Below are positions 54,687 through 64,000 of a stretch of DNA of 64,000 nucleotides, piece after piece. Location: assembly GCF_027943255.1 (NCBI RefSeq), contig NC_072892.1, positions 120,235,792 to 120,299,791 of the forward strand. The letters are read 5' to 3'. Position 1 is the stretch's first letter. Each line of letters starts with the position of its first letter. The notes below the pieces were generated by a model that was not told the origin of the DNA, searched no databases, and saw only the letters and a program-made list of their open reading frames with translations. Position numbers and translations under genes: made by a program. Origin of the DNA: Anastrepha obliqua. Taxonomy: Eukaryota; Arthropoda; Insecta; Diptera; Tephritidae.

Positions 54687-55277
54687 GTAGAGAGAAAAAA
54701 GTATTTTCTTGAGGTTTTCATAACTTAAAACTTTAAACGCGGTTTTCTCGAACCTTTTTTTTTAAAGTGCGTAGTCATTGGCATTTGAAAACTACTCAAC
54801 TGATCCTTTTGAAATTTTGCACACATATTTTACATATATAAAAAACCTCCCCCCGCCATTTTTTTTTATATTAAGGTGGTTTTACACCTACAAAATGGCG
54901 GCATTTTTTCGTCAAAAATCACTTTTTACTTCAAACGACTACCAAATGGCTGAAAATGAAAATAAATCGGCAAAATAAACGTTGGGGAGAAGTTTAACTC
55001 ATACTTTAACTAAATTATTCGATTTTTTTGATTTCAGATGATTCTACGCTGAGATATGCTGACTACTGCAAAATGTATTTTTGAAAAGACGTCTACGTAA
55101 ATGTGCTCTCATTCGCTTATTTTGCAATATTTTTGCATGAAAATTTTATCAAATATTCTTGAAATGTTACTTTATAATATGCAACAACTTTTAATAAACT
55201 GACTTGAACCGTTTCGCTACAATAAATTCATGAAAAAAGTGTTTTTTGTTAGCGTTTATCCCTTACCCCCCCCTTAA

Positions 55278-55765
55278 AGGATACCGATTGGCTGATTTAG
55301 AGAAAACCCCTGCTCCCACTCCAAATTCCATCTTGGATCCGTCCGTGAAAATAGAGGGACCTACTCTCCCCTCTTTCCAATCTTGCCTGCTCGGAAAGAT
55401 AGCCCTAGCACAACCGTCAAAACCCAGTTTGCGGATGGAGAGATCAGTGCGAAATACAGAGGAGAAAGAGGAGATCTGTTTCAAGATGCTACTATGTCCT
55501 ACAGGAAGTTGCCTCCAAAGGTCAATCTCCTTAAACCTAATAGCACTCTGAGCAGCAATGGATCTAATTTGCAGATCCATGGGAAGTAAGTGCAGAAAGA
55601 CGTTGAGGGCAGCAGTGGGACATGTTCTACAGGCACCAGTGATGGCCACTCGTGCAGTTCTCTCCATTCTCTCTGGTTTAGTGGTGTTGTAAAGCTTCTG
55701 AAGAGCTACCCACCAAACTAGGCAACCACATGTCAAAATTGCCAGAAGTTGTACATCCATAGTGT
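55278..55765 (-). mobile_element. LOA/I-like LINE fragment: RT thumb to start of RNase H
   Basis: One open minus frame of 165 codons (55760-55263): LTCGCLVWWVALQKLYNTTK, MERTARVAITGACRTCPTAA, LNVFLHLLPMDLQIRSIAAQ, then RVGPSIFTDGSKMEFGVGAG. The last holds the first catalytic Asp of RNase H in TDGSKM. It is the same family as 45310-46390 and 62600-64000. The reading frame is intact, so decay is modest. It is broken at the TTAA element end at 55273. Confidence 0.75.
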
Positions 55766-55769
55766 GCTA

Positions 55770-56790
55770 TTATTATTTCTTAAAGTACAAACAGATGGAA
55801 AAAGTCGGTGAAGAGAGTGCCTGTCACGCGGAAACCATTTGCAACAGATAAACTTTCAAATAAAGTAAAAAGTATTAAAATCCGCTCTATAGTTTCTGAT
55901 ACTTTCTCGAATTTATTTCTTACAATTTTGTACAGGCGGTTTTATTTCTGTAGGCAAACTTTGTATATTTTGCGGCGACAATTATATTATGCCAGTAAAG
56001 TGGCCACGTAGGCCCACAAAAATAATTCCTTTTTCCTATCATTGGCATAAATGCAATTCATTGATATTTATTATCGGCTTAGTTTACAAGTGCCAGCTTA
56101 CCAACTGAGTGGGTACGCCTACAAATGTTTGCAATTCAAGGAATATCCACTTTGAGGATTTTGCCGCTAAGTTGGACGTACGTACTTGTATGTATAGCAC
56201 TCGTATGTTATTATGGACATCCGTGCTTTAAAATGCACACAACTTTGGCAGAAGACCAAGAGCAGAGGGCTGTCGAAGCAACTTACTAAGTTCGTAAAAC
56301 TTATGTCCTGCCCATACCCAGTCGGCAATCGTTTGCATTAGTCGAAAGGGAAGTATCATACAAACTGGCGCAAAATTAATCATCCTATCGAATTTTTAAT
56401 TCCACATCTAGAGAGAGATATGAAATCATGGACTACCAGATTGAGGGATATACAACTGGCAATCAGGCCCGCCTAGACAGCAGACAGTCGGTTCTACTTT
56501 TCCAGAAAGTTCCGTATCGGGCTAAGGATAGTCACTTTGGCAGTGGGCCGCACAAGTTCAGGGAACATTTTTCATGCTGCCACAATGCTTATAAAGGATT
56601 ACGGGGAATGTCGTTCTAGTCGCTCAATTGGATAGACCCACTTGGTAGTCCAACATAACGAAACGTCGATTCCAAACACTACTGGTTCTATAACTGCCGT
56701 AATATAAATTAATAACCGAAAAAAGCGGCTGTTGTAGACTTCCAATTTTCGGTATTGTATAAGTTCGGAACCCGGGACACGAAACACGAG
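55770..56790. other. No gene supported
   Basis: Short frames only (63 codons at 56428, 62 at 56599 minus) with no known motif. The 56250-56620 part is GC-richer than surroundings and may be an unidentified repeat. Confidence 0.35.
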
Positions 56791-56794
56791 TTAA

Positions 56795-57000
56795 TGCAAT
56801 ACGTTTTTTTTAATAGGGGTTGCTCTTCGGCAGGCAATGGCATACTTCCGAGTGCATTTCTATCATGAAAAAGCTCATAATAAAAATAAAAAAAAAACAA
56901 CTATATAATACTATAGGCCACTTTATTTATGGAAAAATATCAAGACGCTCACTATAAATTGGGGGAGGAGCTCGGCCCCACGCGAAGACGTTTCACATAA
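56795..57000 (+). repeat. Diverged SINE copy
   Basis: Contains 'ataggggttgctcttcggca', 'ggcaatggcatacttccgag', 'tttctatcatgaaaaagctc', an A-rich expansion, and 'gggggaggagctcggcccca'. The upstream text (cggaacccgggacacgaaac) is too degenerate to be sure of the tRNA-like head. Confidence 0.6.
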
Positions 57001-57214
57001 AAATTCTATGTCTGCGAGGTATTTGAACTCAGACACTTCACTCGCTGTATTTTAAATGCGTGTGATTTTAAGTAGGTGTAAAAAAATGTTGCGATATGTA
57101 TGTATATACGTATCATATATTATATATAAATGTTGCTGGTATGCTGCGCGGTGTTCTCGCGGCGTAAATTGAGTATTACTTTGCCATGAGTCACCAACGA
57201 AATTTCACGAATAT

Positions 57215-57335
57215 TTCACGGCAACGCTTGATGACATCGAGGCAGACTTAAAAGCGATGAACGTTCGTAATTGGAGAAATGAGACAAGAGAGAGACTGAA
57301 TTGGAGAAGGATAGTTGATGATAGTTGGTATGGTT
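57215..57335 (+). mobile_element. RTE-like LINE C-terminal scrap
   Basis: Plus translation TLDDIEADLKAMNVRNWRNE and TRERLNWRRIVDDSW matches the extreme C-terminus of RTE-type proteins (DDIEADLKxMNVxxWRxxAxDRxxWRxIV). No further LINE sequence is recognisable here. Confidence 0.6.
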
Positions 57336-58034
57336 CACCATAGACTAAGAGAGCAGTTTATACAGATTTTGACTGCCATTGCATGTGAAATGCGAACTTA
57401 GTACTATGGTTTAGACAAACCCACTGCTCTAAAAAGTTGATGTGGTCGATTCCGTCTATTCCTCATTTGAAAAGGCACTCTTTAAGCTTTAATTTCTGAT
57501 AATACCTTAGTACTCTATATATTCCTTTTGAGCACTACGATTTTTCAGAAACTACAAAATATGCTCTACATTCCTCTTCAGCGCTCAAACTCCCTTCGAA
57601 AACACTTGGTCGCATTCACTCGTCAGAGTCAATGTTGTATGTATTATATGTATGTATATATAACACATACTTTTAAACATAAATGCACTTTGTTAAACAG
57701 AATAAAGAACATCTTTGAATAAAGTAAACTCTGCTTCTTTTAATTGCATGGATAATATTTTAAGTTGTTGTAACCTTAAAGTATACATTTTTTGTTGCAT
57801 TGAATGCAATTGCCTTTCGAATTAATTGTGTTTGATATCAATCGCCTTTCATGGTATGCGCATAATGAACTCTAAAAGCAAACATGACTCTCATTTTAGT
57901 GCAGTGTAGTTAACACCGCTCTCCCTTTTTGCTCACAAACCGTTCCGCTCAGATGCTGAGTTAGTGTTGTCCAGATTATCTTGCAGAGTTTTATGTTAGT
58001 GGTTTAAAACGCCAAATGAACGAACTATTGGAGG

Positions 58035-59242
58035 AGTTTAATATAGAGCACATCGCCGCCGCCTGGGAGAGCGAAAGGCTTTGCGATCAAGCTGCCAAAA
58101 AAAGGTGATCTTCGGGAATGCGATAATTAGAGAGTCGTCACGTTGCTCAATACTAATATACTTATAAAATAGTTGCCACTATTATTTTGGGCAGACTTCA
58201 ACCAGTCAAAATGTCATTACGCGATGAACAAGCAGGCTTCCGTCCACAGCGGAGTCTTTATCTACTTTATATGGTGTTCATTGATTTCCAGAATGCTTTT
58301 GATATCATCCAGCGCACTGCAATATGGTCTTCCCTAGGAAAAAAAGGAGTGCCTACAAAAATTGCGCACATTATAAAGGGACCCAACTACACTGCAGAGC
58401 TAACAGTTCTTTACTATAGCGCCACAAGCACTCCATTTAGAACAACATCTGGCGTAAAACTAGGCTGCCCATTGTCGCCACATCTTTTCGCGGTCACACT
58501 TGCTGCGAAGTGATGCAGTATGATGAAAAAAGGAACCGAGTCATCACTTGGGCTCTATCCCGCCAACTACACGACCTCGCTATGCTGACGATATGTGCCT
58601 GCTTTCGCACAGAAGGCCAAAATAGATGTTCTAGTCATCGCTGCACGAAATATTGGTCTGGAAATGAACAGCAAGAAAACGGTAGCAATGCGAATCAACA
58701 ATTAAAATCGCCAACAATATTGTAATCGAGCTAGAACTGGACTGCTTCTATGTAAAAAGTTTCTGTTATCTCGGTAGCATAATTTCAAATAATGGTGGAG
58801 CTGAAGAAGACGCAGTAAACCGTCTGCGTAAAGCTAGCTTAGCCTTTGGTCGGTGACGGTCTATTTGGAAAAATATTCAAGTCTCACAGAAAACTAAAAC
58901 GAGAGTATTCAACCCATGCGTAAAATCCACACTGGTATTTATATGGCAGTGAAACGTGGCTGGTGTCGAGAAGCATTACGCAGAAACTAAAGTAAAGTAT
59001 TTTGGCCGAAGACTATCCGAAATGCGGACTTGTGGTAGATGACCGAGCAAGATCCAATTCGAAAGGTGGTAATGGGTCGTAAATGGCGATGGATCGGGCA
59101 TACTTTCGGAAAGGGCAGGGAATGCATTTGCAGAACAGCACTGAAATTGAACCCACAAGGACACAGACGCCTCGGTCGCCCACGAAATATTTGGAGGCGT
59201 TCCAACCTTCGTGCACTAGAAGCATTGATATCACATGTATAA
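58035..59242 (+). mobile_element. RTE-like LINE, reverse transcriptase to C-terminus, decayed
   Basis: Pieces in order: KLPKKGDLRECDN (58090 region), LRDEQAGFRPQRSLYLLYMV and VFIDFQNAFDIIQRTAIWSS (palm motif A Asp in FxxAFD), TTSGVKLGCPLSPHLFAVTL (palm B). After a frameshift, RPRYADDMCLLSH (palm C, catalytic YADD at 58581-58592), then FCYLGSIISNNGGAEEDAVN and RLRKASLAFG. The tail at 59039-59242 has GRKWRWIGHTFGKGRECICR and TALKLNPQGHRRLGRPRNIW. The endonuclease is absent (5' truncated). Interrupted by at least six frameshifts or stops. Confidence 0.75.
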
Positions 59243-59249
59243 TGTATGG

Positions 59250-60315
59250 CTAAAAAAAGTCCGATTTGTAAATATTTTTAGCGTCGCTAAGACTTTTTGT
59301 TCTCTCAGCAATAAGATTTTCCTGCTGACTCTCTACTATGCACAGTTGTACAAATACTTATAAACACATTGCGGTGGCACGTGCATCGGCAGTTCAGATG
59401 CATTTACGGCCGGGCCGAGCGTATTGCTGCAATGACCCAAATGTTGCATGGCCACCAGAACTATTGCAAGTGGACCAAGAGGAAGTGAGGAGGAGTGGCT
59501 GAAAGGCTATGTGTTGAGCTGCTGCAAATTTTCATTGCAGTCAACGTCATTGCGACTCTGACTTCTTCATGCTGTTTGTCGGAACTGGTAACATATGATG
59601 TTCATCTTTATTTCGGTTTACTTAACCTACACCAGTAAGTGCATGTGTGTGCGTGTGCACGTGTGTGAAGTTTCTGCAAATATGTATGCCTGAATGCGGC
59701 TTTTAGTGCATGGGATCTTGACTTCCATGTTGCATGTATTTTAAGAAAATATTTGCATGCTCTGCGTGTTTGCAGGGAAAACAAACGTTGATAGAGTAAA
59801 GCAAAAAATCAGAAAAAAGAGAGAGACTTAAGCCAAGAGCAAACAAAAAATGTGCAAATATGTTTGTATTTAAAAAATGAATTCCAGCTGAAAAATGAAC
59901 TTTTTGATTTGTTTTTATACTCTGCATTTACTTTTTTGTTACGGCTGTTTGGACAAGTCCTTGAGCGGTAATGAGTAGCGTTTGAATAAATGAGCAATAA
60001 ATAAACAATGGCCCATAAATTCTTTTTTTGTGTTTAGGTTTGTGCATGAAATTCAACATAAGGTTTTAATTGGCTCAATGCGAAGTTGCTTTGCAAAAAT
60101 TGGTGGAGTGAAATATTATTATTTTTTTTTTATTTTAGTTTTAAAGTAGAACACTATGAATCTTATATATGACGTAGAGCAAATTTAATATTTAAAACAA
60201 TTTATTTTTCTTCAGTACAGACGTTAAGGTTCTCAAATGTCCGAGTAAAATTTTCAACTTCATACTCCACTTTACAGTCTCATAGTGCCGTTTTGAAGAC
60301 TCTGTGAAGACTTTT
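59250..60315. other. No gene seen
   Basis: AT-rich sequence with (GT)-like runs at about 59640-59670. No supportable gene. Confidence 0.45.
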
Positions 60316-60321
60316 ATTTAA

Positions 60322-60839
60322 GGGGTTAGGGGTAGTCAGAATTTTCAAAAAATTGAATTTTGTTTTCAATTTTTTTTAAATAAAATATCTTAGAAATATT
60401 GTGTGAAAATTTTAAGTGAATCCGACAAATACTTTTCGAGTTATTCAACAATTAACAAAGGGCGCTCGGGCGCTCCGGAGCTCGATAGCAAAACTTTAAG
60501 AGCGTTTTTCTCAAAACTATGTTTTTTGAACTGGTAATCACTGGAACTTAAAAACTGCTTGGTAAACTTGAATAAAATTTATACTGCTTTTGAAAAACAT
60601 AAAAAAACTCGTGTCTGATCGAAGGATTGTGTTTTTTAAATTTCGGGGTTTCTCGAAAATATAAAAAGTATTTCCTGAGGCGGACATATTATTAGTTGTG
60701 GAAAAAAAGCTTTGATCAGGCACAATTAATTTTAGAGGAATCTCCAAGGACTTGTGATGATCACCGCGTAAAGCAGTTGACTAGAAAAAAAAGTTATTGA
60801 ACACAATGATTTTTTTGGGCCTCTGACTACCTCTAACCC
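60322..60839. mobile_element. 518-bp TTAA-flanked non-autonomous element
   Basis: Termini GGGGTTAGGGGTAGTCAGA (60322) and the complementary tctgactacctctaaccc (ending 60839), each flanked by TTAA (60318-60321 and 60840-60843). Internal blocks 'actttaagagcgtttttctc' and 'ttttaagtgaatccgacaa' match the 53340-55273 element (3' and 5' sides respectively) and, for the first, also 27820-28547. No coding capacity. The right terminus adjoins a mariner fragment. Confidence 0.75.
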
Positions 60840-60849
60840 TTAAACAAAT

Positions 60850-61860
60850 AACAATAATTATATCAACCTCTTCCCATCTCTCGACTAATTGGTTGATGCC
60901 GTTCCGCCAAAAATCGATTGGTCTGGACTTCATTGCTTCATACTGATATACTATTGTGGGCAAAAAGTAAGGTGAATTTATTTGTCAAATTTCGCGGGAT
61001 TAAAATTTTGCTCTAGTTATTTTTTTCATGAGTTGGCAGCACTGTTAGTAACATCTGGGCCAACTTTCATGTGAATGTCATTATCAGTAATATATTTACG
61101 CTTGTGTTTACCAAACGACCAAGAGTGCATTTTGATTTGGTGCCATTTGGGCCTACGGAAAGTCAAATCTCGTTTGGTACCGAAAACTCTCAATTTCTTG
61201 GAAAAAAGTCGTCGCGTTGATGTGTGTGAAATAATGCTTTCAGACTATCAGGACAAGCTCAAATTCATCATTACGGGAGATGAGACTTGGATTTATGCTT
61301 ACGACCCTGAAACAACCGACCAATCAAGCGAATATCGTGCTAAAGGCGAGGCCAGACCGAAAAGAGCACGTCAAAGTCGTTCAAAAATAAAGGTCATGAT
61401 GACAGTTTTTTTCGGTTTTCGTGGTGTGGTGCACTGCACTCGTTCTTCGTGACCATTTCGCCAAAAATTCCATATTCGCCTGATTTGGCTCCGTGTGACT
61501 TCTGGCTATTCCCAAAACTTAAGAGACCACTCCGGGGAACGCGTTTCGAGTCGATTGAGGAGATAAAAGCTGAATCGAAGAAGGTGCTGATGGCTATACC
61601 GGAAATGGACTATTTGGCATGTTTCGGGGATTGGCAAAATCGTTGGCATAAGTGTATTTCATCGAGAGAGGATTATTTTGAGTGGGATGAGATTGATTTA
61701 CAAGAATAAATACAGATTTTTCATTTTACAACCAAATGCACCTTACTTTTTGCCCACAGTAGTATAGCTACCCATTCCATATTTCTTCATGTGTGGCATT
61801 ACTGACGAATGTTATAAAAAATGCACATTTTTCACCGCTCTCACGAGAAGAAAAGTTTCG
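60850..61860 (-). mobile_element. DD34D mariner fragment (28624 lineage) split by a second mariner
   Basis: Reading minus: text at 61860-61763 aligns with the first-Asp region of the 28624 copy (encoding a decayed form of GDEKWSLYINMKQ). The line of text continues at 60950-60850 with YQYEAMKSRPIDFWRNGINQ and LVERWEE (the C-terminal block of the family). The gap between is occupied exactly by the 812-bp mariner at 60951-61762. The central catalytic part was already deleted, since the first-Asp block is directly joined to the C-terminal block. Confidence 0.65.
60951..61762 (+). mobile_element. DD34D mariner (35503 lineage), doubly deleted, nested in another mariner
   Basis: TIRs ctattgtgggcaaaaagtaa (60951) and the complement of ctactgtgggcaaaaagtaa (ending 61762), each flanked by TA (60949-60950 and 61763-61764). 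The 61075-61452 frame holds HLGLRKVKSRLVPKTLNFLE, then ITGDETWIYAYDPETTDQSS (first Asp) and SRSKIKVMMTVFFGFRGVVH. The next frame (61449-61709) starts at IPYSPDLAPCDFWLFPKLKR (third Asp) and ends CISSREDYFEWDEIDLQE. The HTH domains and the block with the second Asp are deleted. Confidence 0.85.
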
Positions 61861-62049
61861 AATCTATTGATCTGTGGTCAGAACGACGACTGATTATAAG
61901 AGCGTAATAATACGTGCGTTGAGTGTACTGCTCGAACCAGTAAGCTTTGCCGACCTCTGACCTAGAGTGCTAACTTAATAAAGATACCATCGCATTGCTG
62001 TAGATAAGAAAACGCATTCTTTGAGCTCAAATGTTTTTGAAAACATTAT

Positions 62050-62520
62050 TACTGGAAATGGGATATGAATCTTTAAGTCCCAGACAAGCTAAACTCTGAA
62101 GCACTACATCAAAGCCGATCTAAAAACAAAAATTTATTAATCAGTTCTTTTGATTGCCTTTGAATTTCTTCGGCCTGGCCAAATAGTAACGAGGAAGGGC
62201 ATAATTATATATTTATATGTTTGGAGTTTTACTGCAACATCCGGGGGAAACCGTGGTCGCAAGTTGCTCGAATCATTGGAAATCAAATTGTGGGTTTTCC
62301 ACCAAGAGAATAGTCTTACAAGCACTTATTTGACGAAAACCTACGTGAGTAACGTTCCGAAAGCCCGTGTTCATTTGCCATGCTCCCTTTGCACATCTCC
62401 TTGTTTCTACCAGACAAGTAGTCACATTGCGTTGTGAATCGATTGACGTGGTAAAAGGTAATTTGCAGAAGAAGCTGACAGTGAATCCAAGTTTAAAAAC
62501 TGCATTTTTCAGTTCTCAAT
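62050..62520 (+). mobile_element. Strongly decayed DD34D mariner relic
   Basis: Plus translation of one frame (62150-62437) gives FEFLRPGQIVTRKGIIIYLY and IKLWVFHQENSLTSTYL (compare EFLPPGQTVNKEYYL and NSWFLHHDNAPSHTA in the 35503 lineage, with Gln-Glu replacing the catalytic His-Asp). Then CESIDVVKGNLQKKLTVNPS lies in the C-terminal helix. The similarity is scattered but in the right order, so I call a very old mariner. Boundaries are approximate. Confidence 0.45.
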
Positions 62521-62599
62521 CGTTCTCCGCGGTTTCTTCTGCTGAGCACAATTTAATTTAATTTGCCAATTCTCTTTCACACACGGCAGTTCCGTTACT

Positions 62600-64000
62600 T
62601 TCAGCCGGTTTGGTTTTAAGTTCACAACCCACATAGTTGGTAGCTTCTGTACACATTGAGGGAGCCTTTAACAATATTAATACAAGCGCCATAACGGATG
62701 CTCTAGAAGATTTTGGAGTCGAATCTAAAGCTGTTACTCTGATCGAGACTATACTTGTCAGAAGAAAGGTAAGTGCTGAATTAGGCAACACAATAATAAG
62801 CAGACAGGTCTGCAGAGTTACTCCTCAGTTAGGGGTCCTCACCATTCTCCTCTGGATTTCGGCAGTGAACTCCTTAAAAATAAAATAAATAATTGGCGCG
62901 TACACTTCTGTTAGGTGTTTGGCCGAGCTCCTCCTACTATTTGTGGTGTGCGTCTTGGTGTTGTTTCACAAATGGAGGGACCTACAGTTTCAAGCCGACT
63001 CCGAACGGCAGATATTTTTATGAGGAGTTTTTTTATGGCAGAAATACACTCGGAGGTTTGCCATTGCCTGCCGAGGGGCGACCGCTATTAGAAAAATGTT
63101 TTTATTAATTTTGCTTTCACCGAGATTCGAACCAACGACCTCTCAGTGAATTCCGAATGGTGATCACGCACCAACCCATTCGGCTACGGCGGCCAGCGAA
63201 CTCCTTGCTTTGACATTAAAGAGAGTGGGCTGCCATGTCAAAGCTGACAATTTGGCAATCACGGTTAAAGGCAAGTATCCCAACACGCTCAAGAATCTTC
63301 TGCGCTCTAACATGGCCACACTTAGTAAGTGGACAGAGGGTAGGAGACTCGCAATAAGCCCCGAAACAACTGAACTAATTCTCTTTTCAAGGAAACATAC
63401 ACTGCCCAAGTCTCCCCGCTAATTTTCAAGAGTGTGGAGATTCCTTTGAAATAGAATGTTCAATACTTGACAAAAAAAGAAAAAATAAAGCGGTCGGAAT
63501 GAAATGGGGATTAACGCTTCGTATCCCACATGAACTTTATACTTTGGTAGTTCGGTCTATTTTACTATAGGAAGTACTTGTGGGGTGGCCATCAACTCAA
63601 AAGGTAAGTTATAGGAAACTGCTCAGCAAGGCCCATAGAACTGCGCTTTTATGCATCACTGGCGCTTTCAGGACTAACCCTAATAAAGCAGCTGCTAATC
63701 CACTTGCCTGCTCTAAATCTGTTAGGAAAACACGTGGCCGCCACTTGAGCGCTTAAACTTTTTCCCGAAACCTACCTTCGACAGGCTTTTCAAGCCTAAC
63801 ATCCCGTCAAGAAGAGAGTGGCAAATTCAAAGACCATTGAGAGGAAGGGAAATAAATTTCTACATGGATGGATCTAAGCTAGAAAATAAAGCAGGCTGTG
63901 GAGTTTTTTCAAAAGAATTTGGATTAAAATTATCTCTCCGACTTCCTTACTAATGTAACGGCTACCAGGCAGAAGTCTTAGCCATAAAGGAGGTAACTGG
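62600..64000 (+). mobile_element. LOA/I-like LINE: RT to RNase H, with nested SINE, running off the window
   Basis: The plus frame 62637-62888 has SVHIEGAFNNINTSAITDAL (palm A; usual Asp is His here) and RQVCRVTPQLGVLTILLW (palm B). After the SINE at 62876-63194 the LINE continues with GCHVKADNLAITVKGKYPNT (palm C; KADN in place of YADD), LSKWTEGRRLAISPETTELI and LFSRKHTLPK. Further pieces: ILLYEVLVWWPSTQKV in a shifted frame, RTALLCITGAFRTNPNKAA, then INFYMDGSKLENKAGCGVFS (RNase H with the first Asp) and CNGYQAEVLAIKEVTG at the window edge. Dead: catalytic Asp lost in palm A and C. Confidence 0.8.
62876..63194 (-). repeat. Full-length SINE with 12-bp target duplication, inserted in a LINE
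   Basis: Minus orientation: the head at the right end (ggccgccgtagccgaatggg on the minus strand), B-box gattcgaacc on the plus strand at about 63124, and 'tttgccattgcctgccgagg', 'atggcagaaatacactcgga' and 'gaccgctattagaaaaatgt'. The tail is an AT-rich aaaaataaaataaataatt at 62876-62894. Flanks agtgaactcctt (62864-62875) and agcgaactcctt (63195-63206) are a 12-bp duplication with one mismatch. Deleting the SINE and one flank rejoins the LINE frame. Confidence 0.85.

Larger units (their letters stand above)
53340..55273 (+). mobile_element. TTAA-type DNA transposon with Mutator-like transposase domain, internally deleted
   Basis: The 3' terminus is a run of cytosines just before a TTAA (55274-55277), and the text leading to it contains the same internal blocks seen at 27820-28547 and 60322-60839 (aactttaaacgcggttttct; ttttttttaaagtgcgtagt). 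On the 5' side the block 'ttaaaattttaagtcaatcc' at 53408-53430 matches 60392-60420. I could not find the 5' terminus with its TTAA, so that boundary is approximate. It inserted beside a LINE fragment that starts at 55278. Confidence 0.65.

Noticed and set aside
62150..62437. Novel 95-codon protein
   Set aside because: Motif order (EFLxPGQ, LWVFHxxN, SIDxVKxNLQKKL) shows it to be an eroded mariner transposase.

Overview
This is a stretch of animal, almost certainly insect, chromosome, most likely from a higher fly of the tephritid (true fruit fly) type. It is AT-rich, has no operons or bacterial signals, and holds many decayed copies of Tc1/mariner transposons (DD34D mariners, DD41D rosa-like elements, a DD37D maT-like element, DD34E Tc1-like elements), Jockey/LOA/I-like and RTE-like non-LTR retrotransposons, and a tRNA-derived SINE whose text I associate with tephritids. 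The taxon call rests on that SINE and the transposon mix; no host gene supports it. I found no intact gene of any kind. Nearly every coding stretch is a transposase or reverse transcriptase relic with stops, frameshifts or deletions.

Layout. 1-5.8 kb: a Cys-rich transposon-type ORF, a DD41D scrap and back-to-back LINE tails. 5.9-10.9 kb: a mariner, a long minus-strand LINE split by a 750-bp TTAA-flanked element, and a deleted DD41D element. 12.3-14.9 kb: three different mariner lineages side by side. 15.5-20.9 kb: DD41D elements, one carrying a SINE with a perfect 15-bp target duplication, then a LINE tail. 21.5-29.9 kb: SINEs, mariners, a 135-bp tandem repeat, a Jockey-like LINE, a second SINE type and a 728-bp TTAA element. 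30-36.8 kb: a LINE split by a 185-bp DD41D-derived MITE, an ORF relic beside an 88-bp tandem repeat, a Tc3-like relic, and the best preserved mariner. 37-50 kb: maT-like, Tc1-like and DD41D elements and a LINE 3' half. 52-64 kb: a mariner tail, a TTAA-type element with a Mutator-like transposase domain, an RTE-like LINE, a mariner nested inside another mariner, and a LOA/I-like LINE running off the window edge with a SINE inside it.

The regions between these (4.1-5.7, 11.4-12.3, 23.9-25.4, 32.3-33.8, 42.9-45.3, 46.4-47.3, 50.7-52.1, 55.8-56.8, 59.2-60.3 kb) are AT-rich and show no gene I can support; they are probably intergenic or deep intronic DNA. One unexplained minus-strand ORF at 17.2-17.5 kb could be a host exon.

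The most informative structure is the nesting, which gives relative insertion ages, and a group of three TTAA-flanked or TTAA-ended elements (27.8, 53.3-55.3, 60.3 kb) that share internal blocks. Only one of the three carries coding sequence, for a Mutator-like transposase domain whose middle is deleted.
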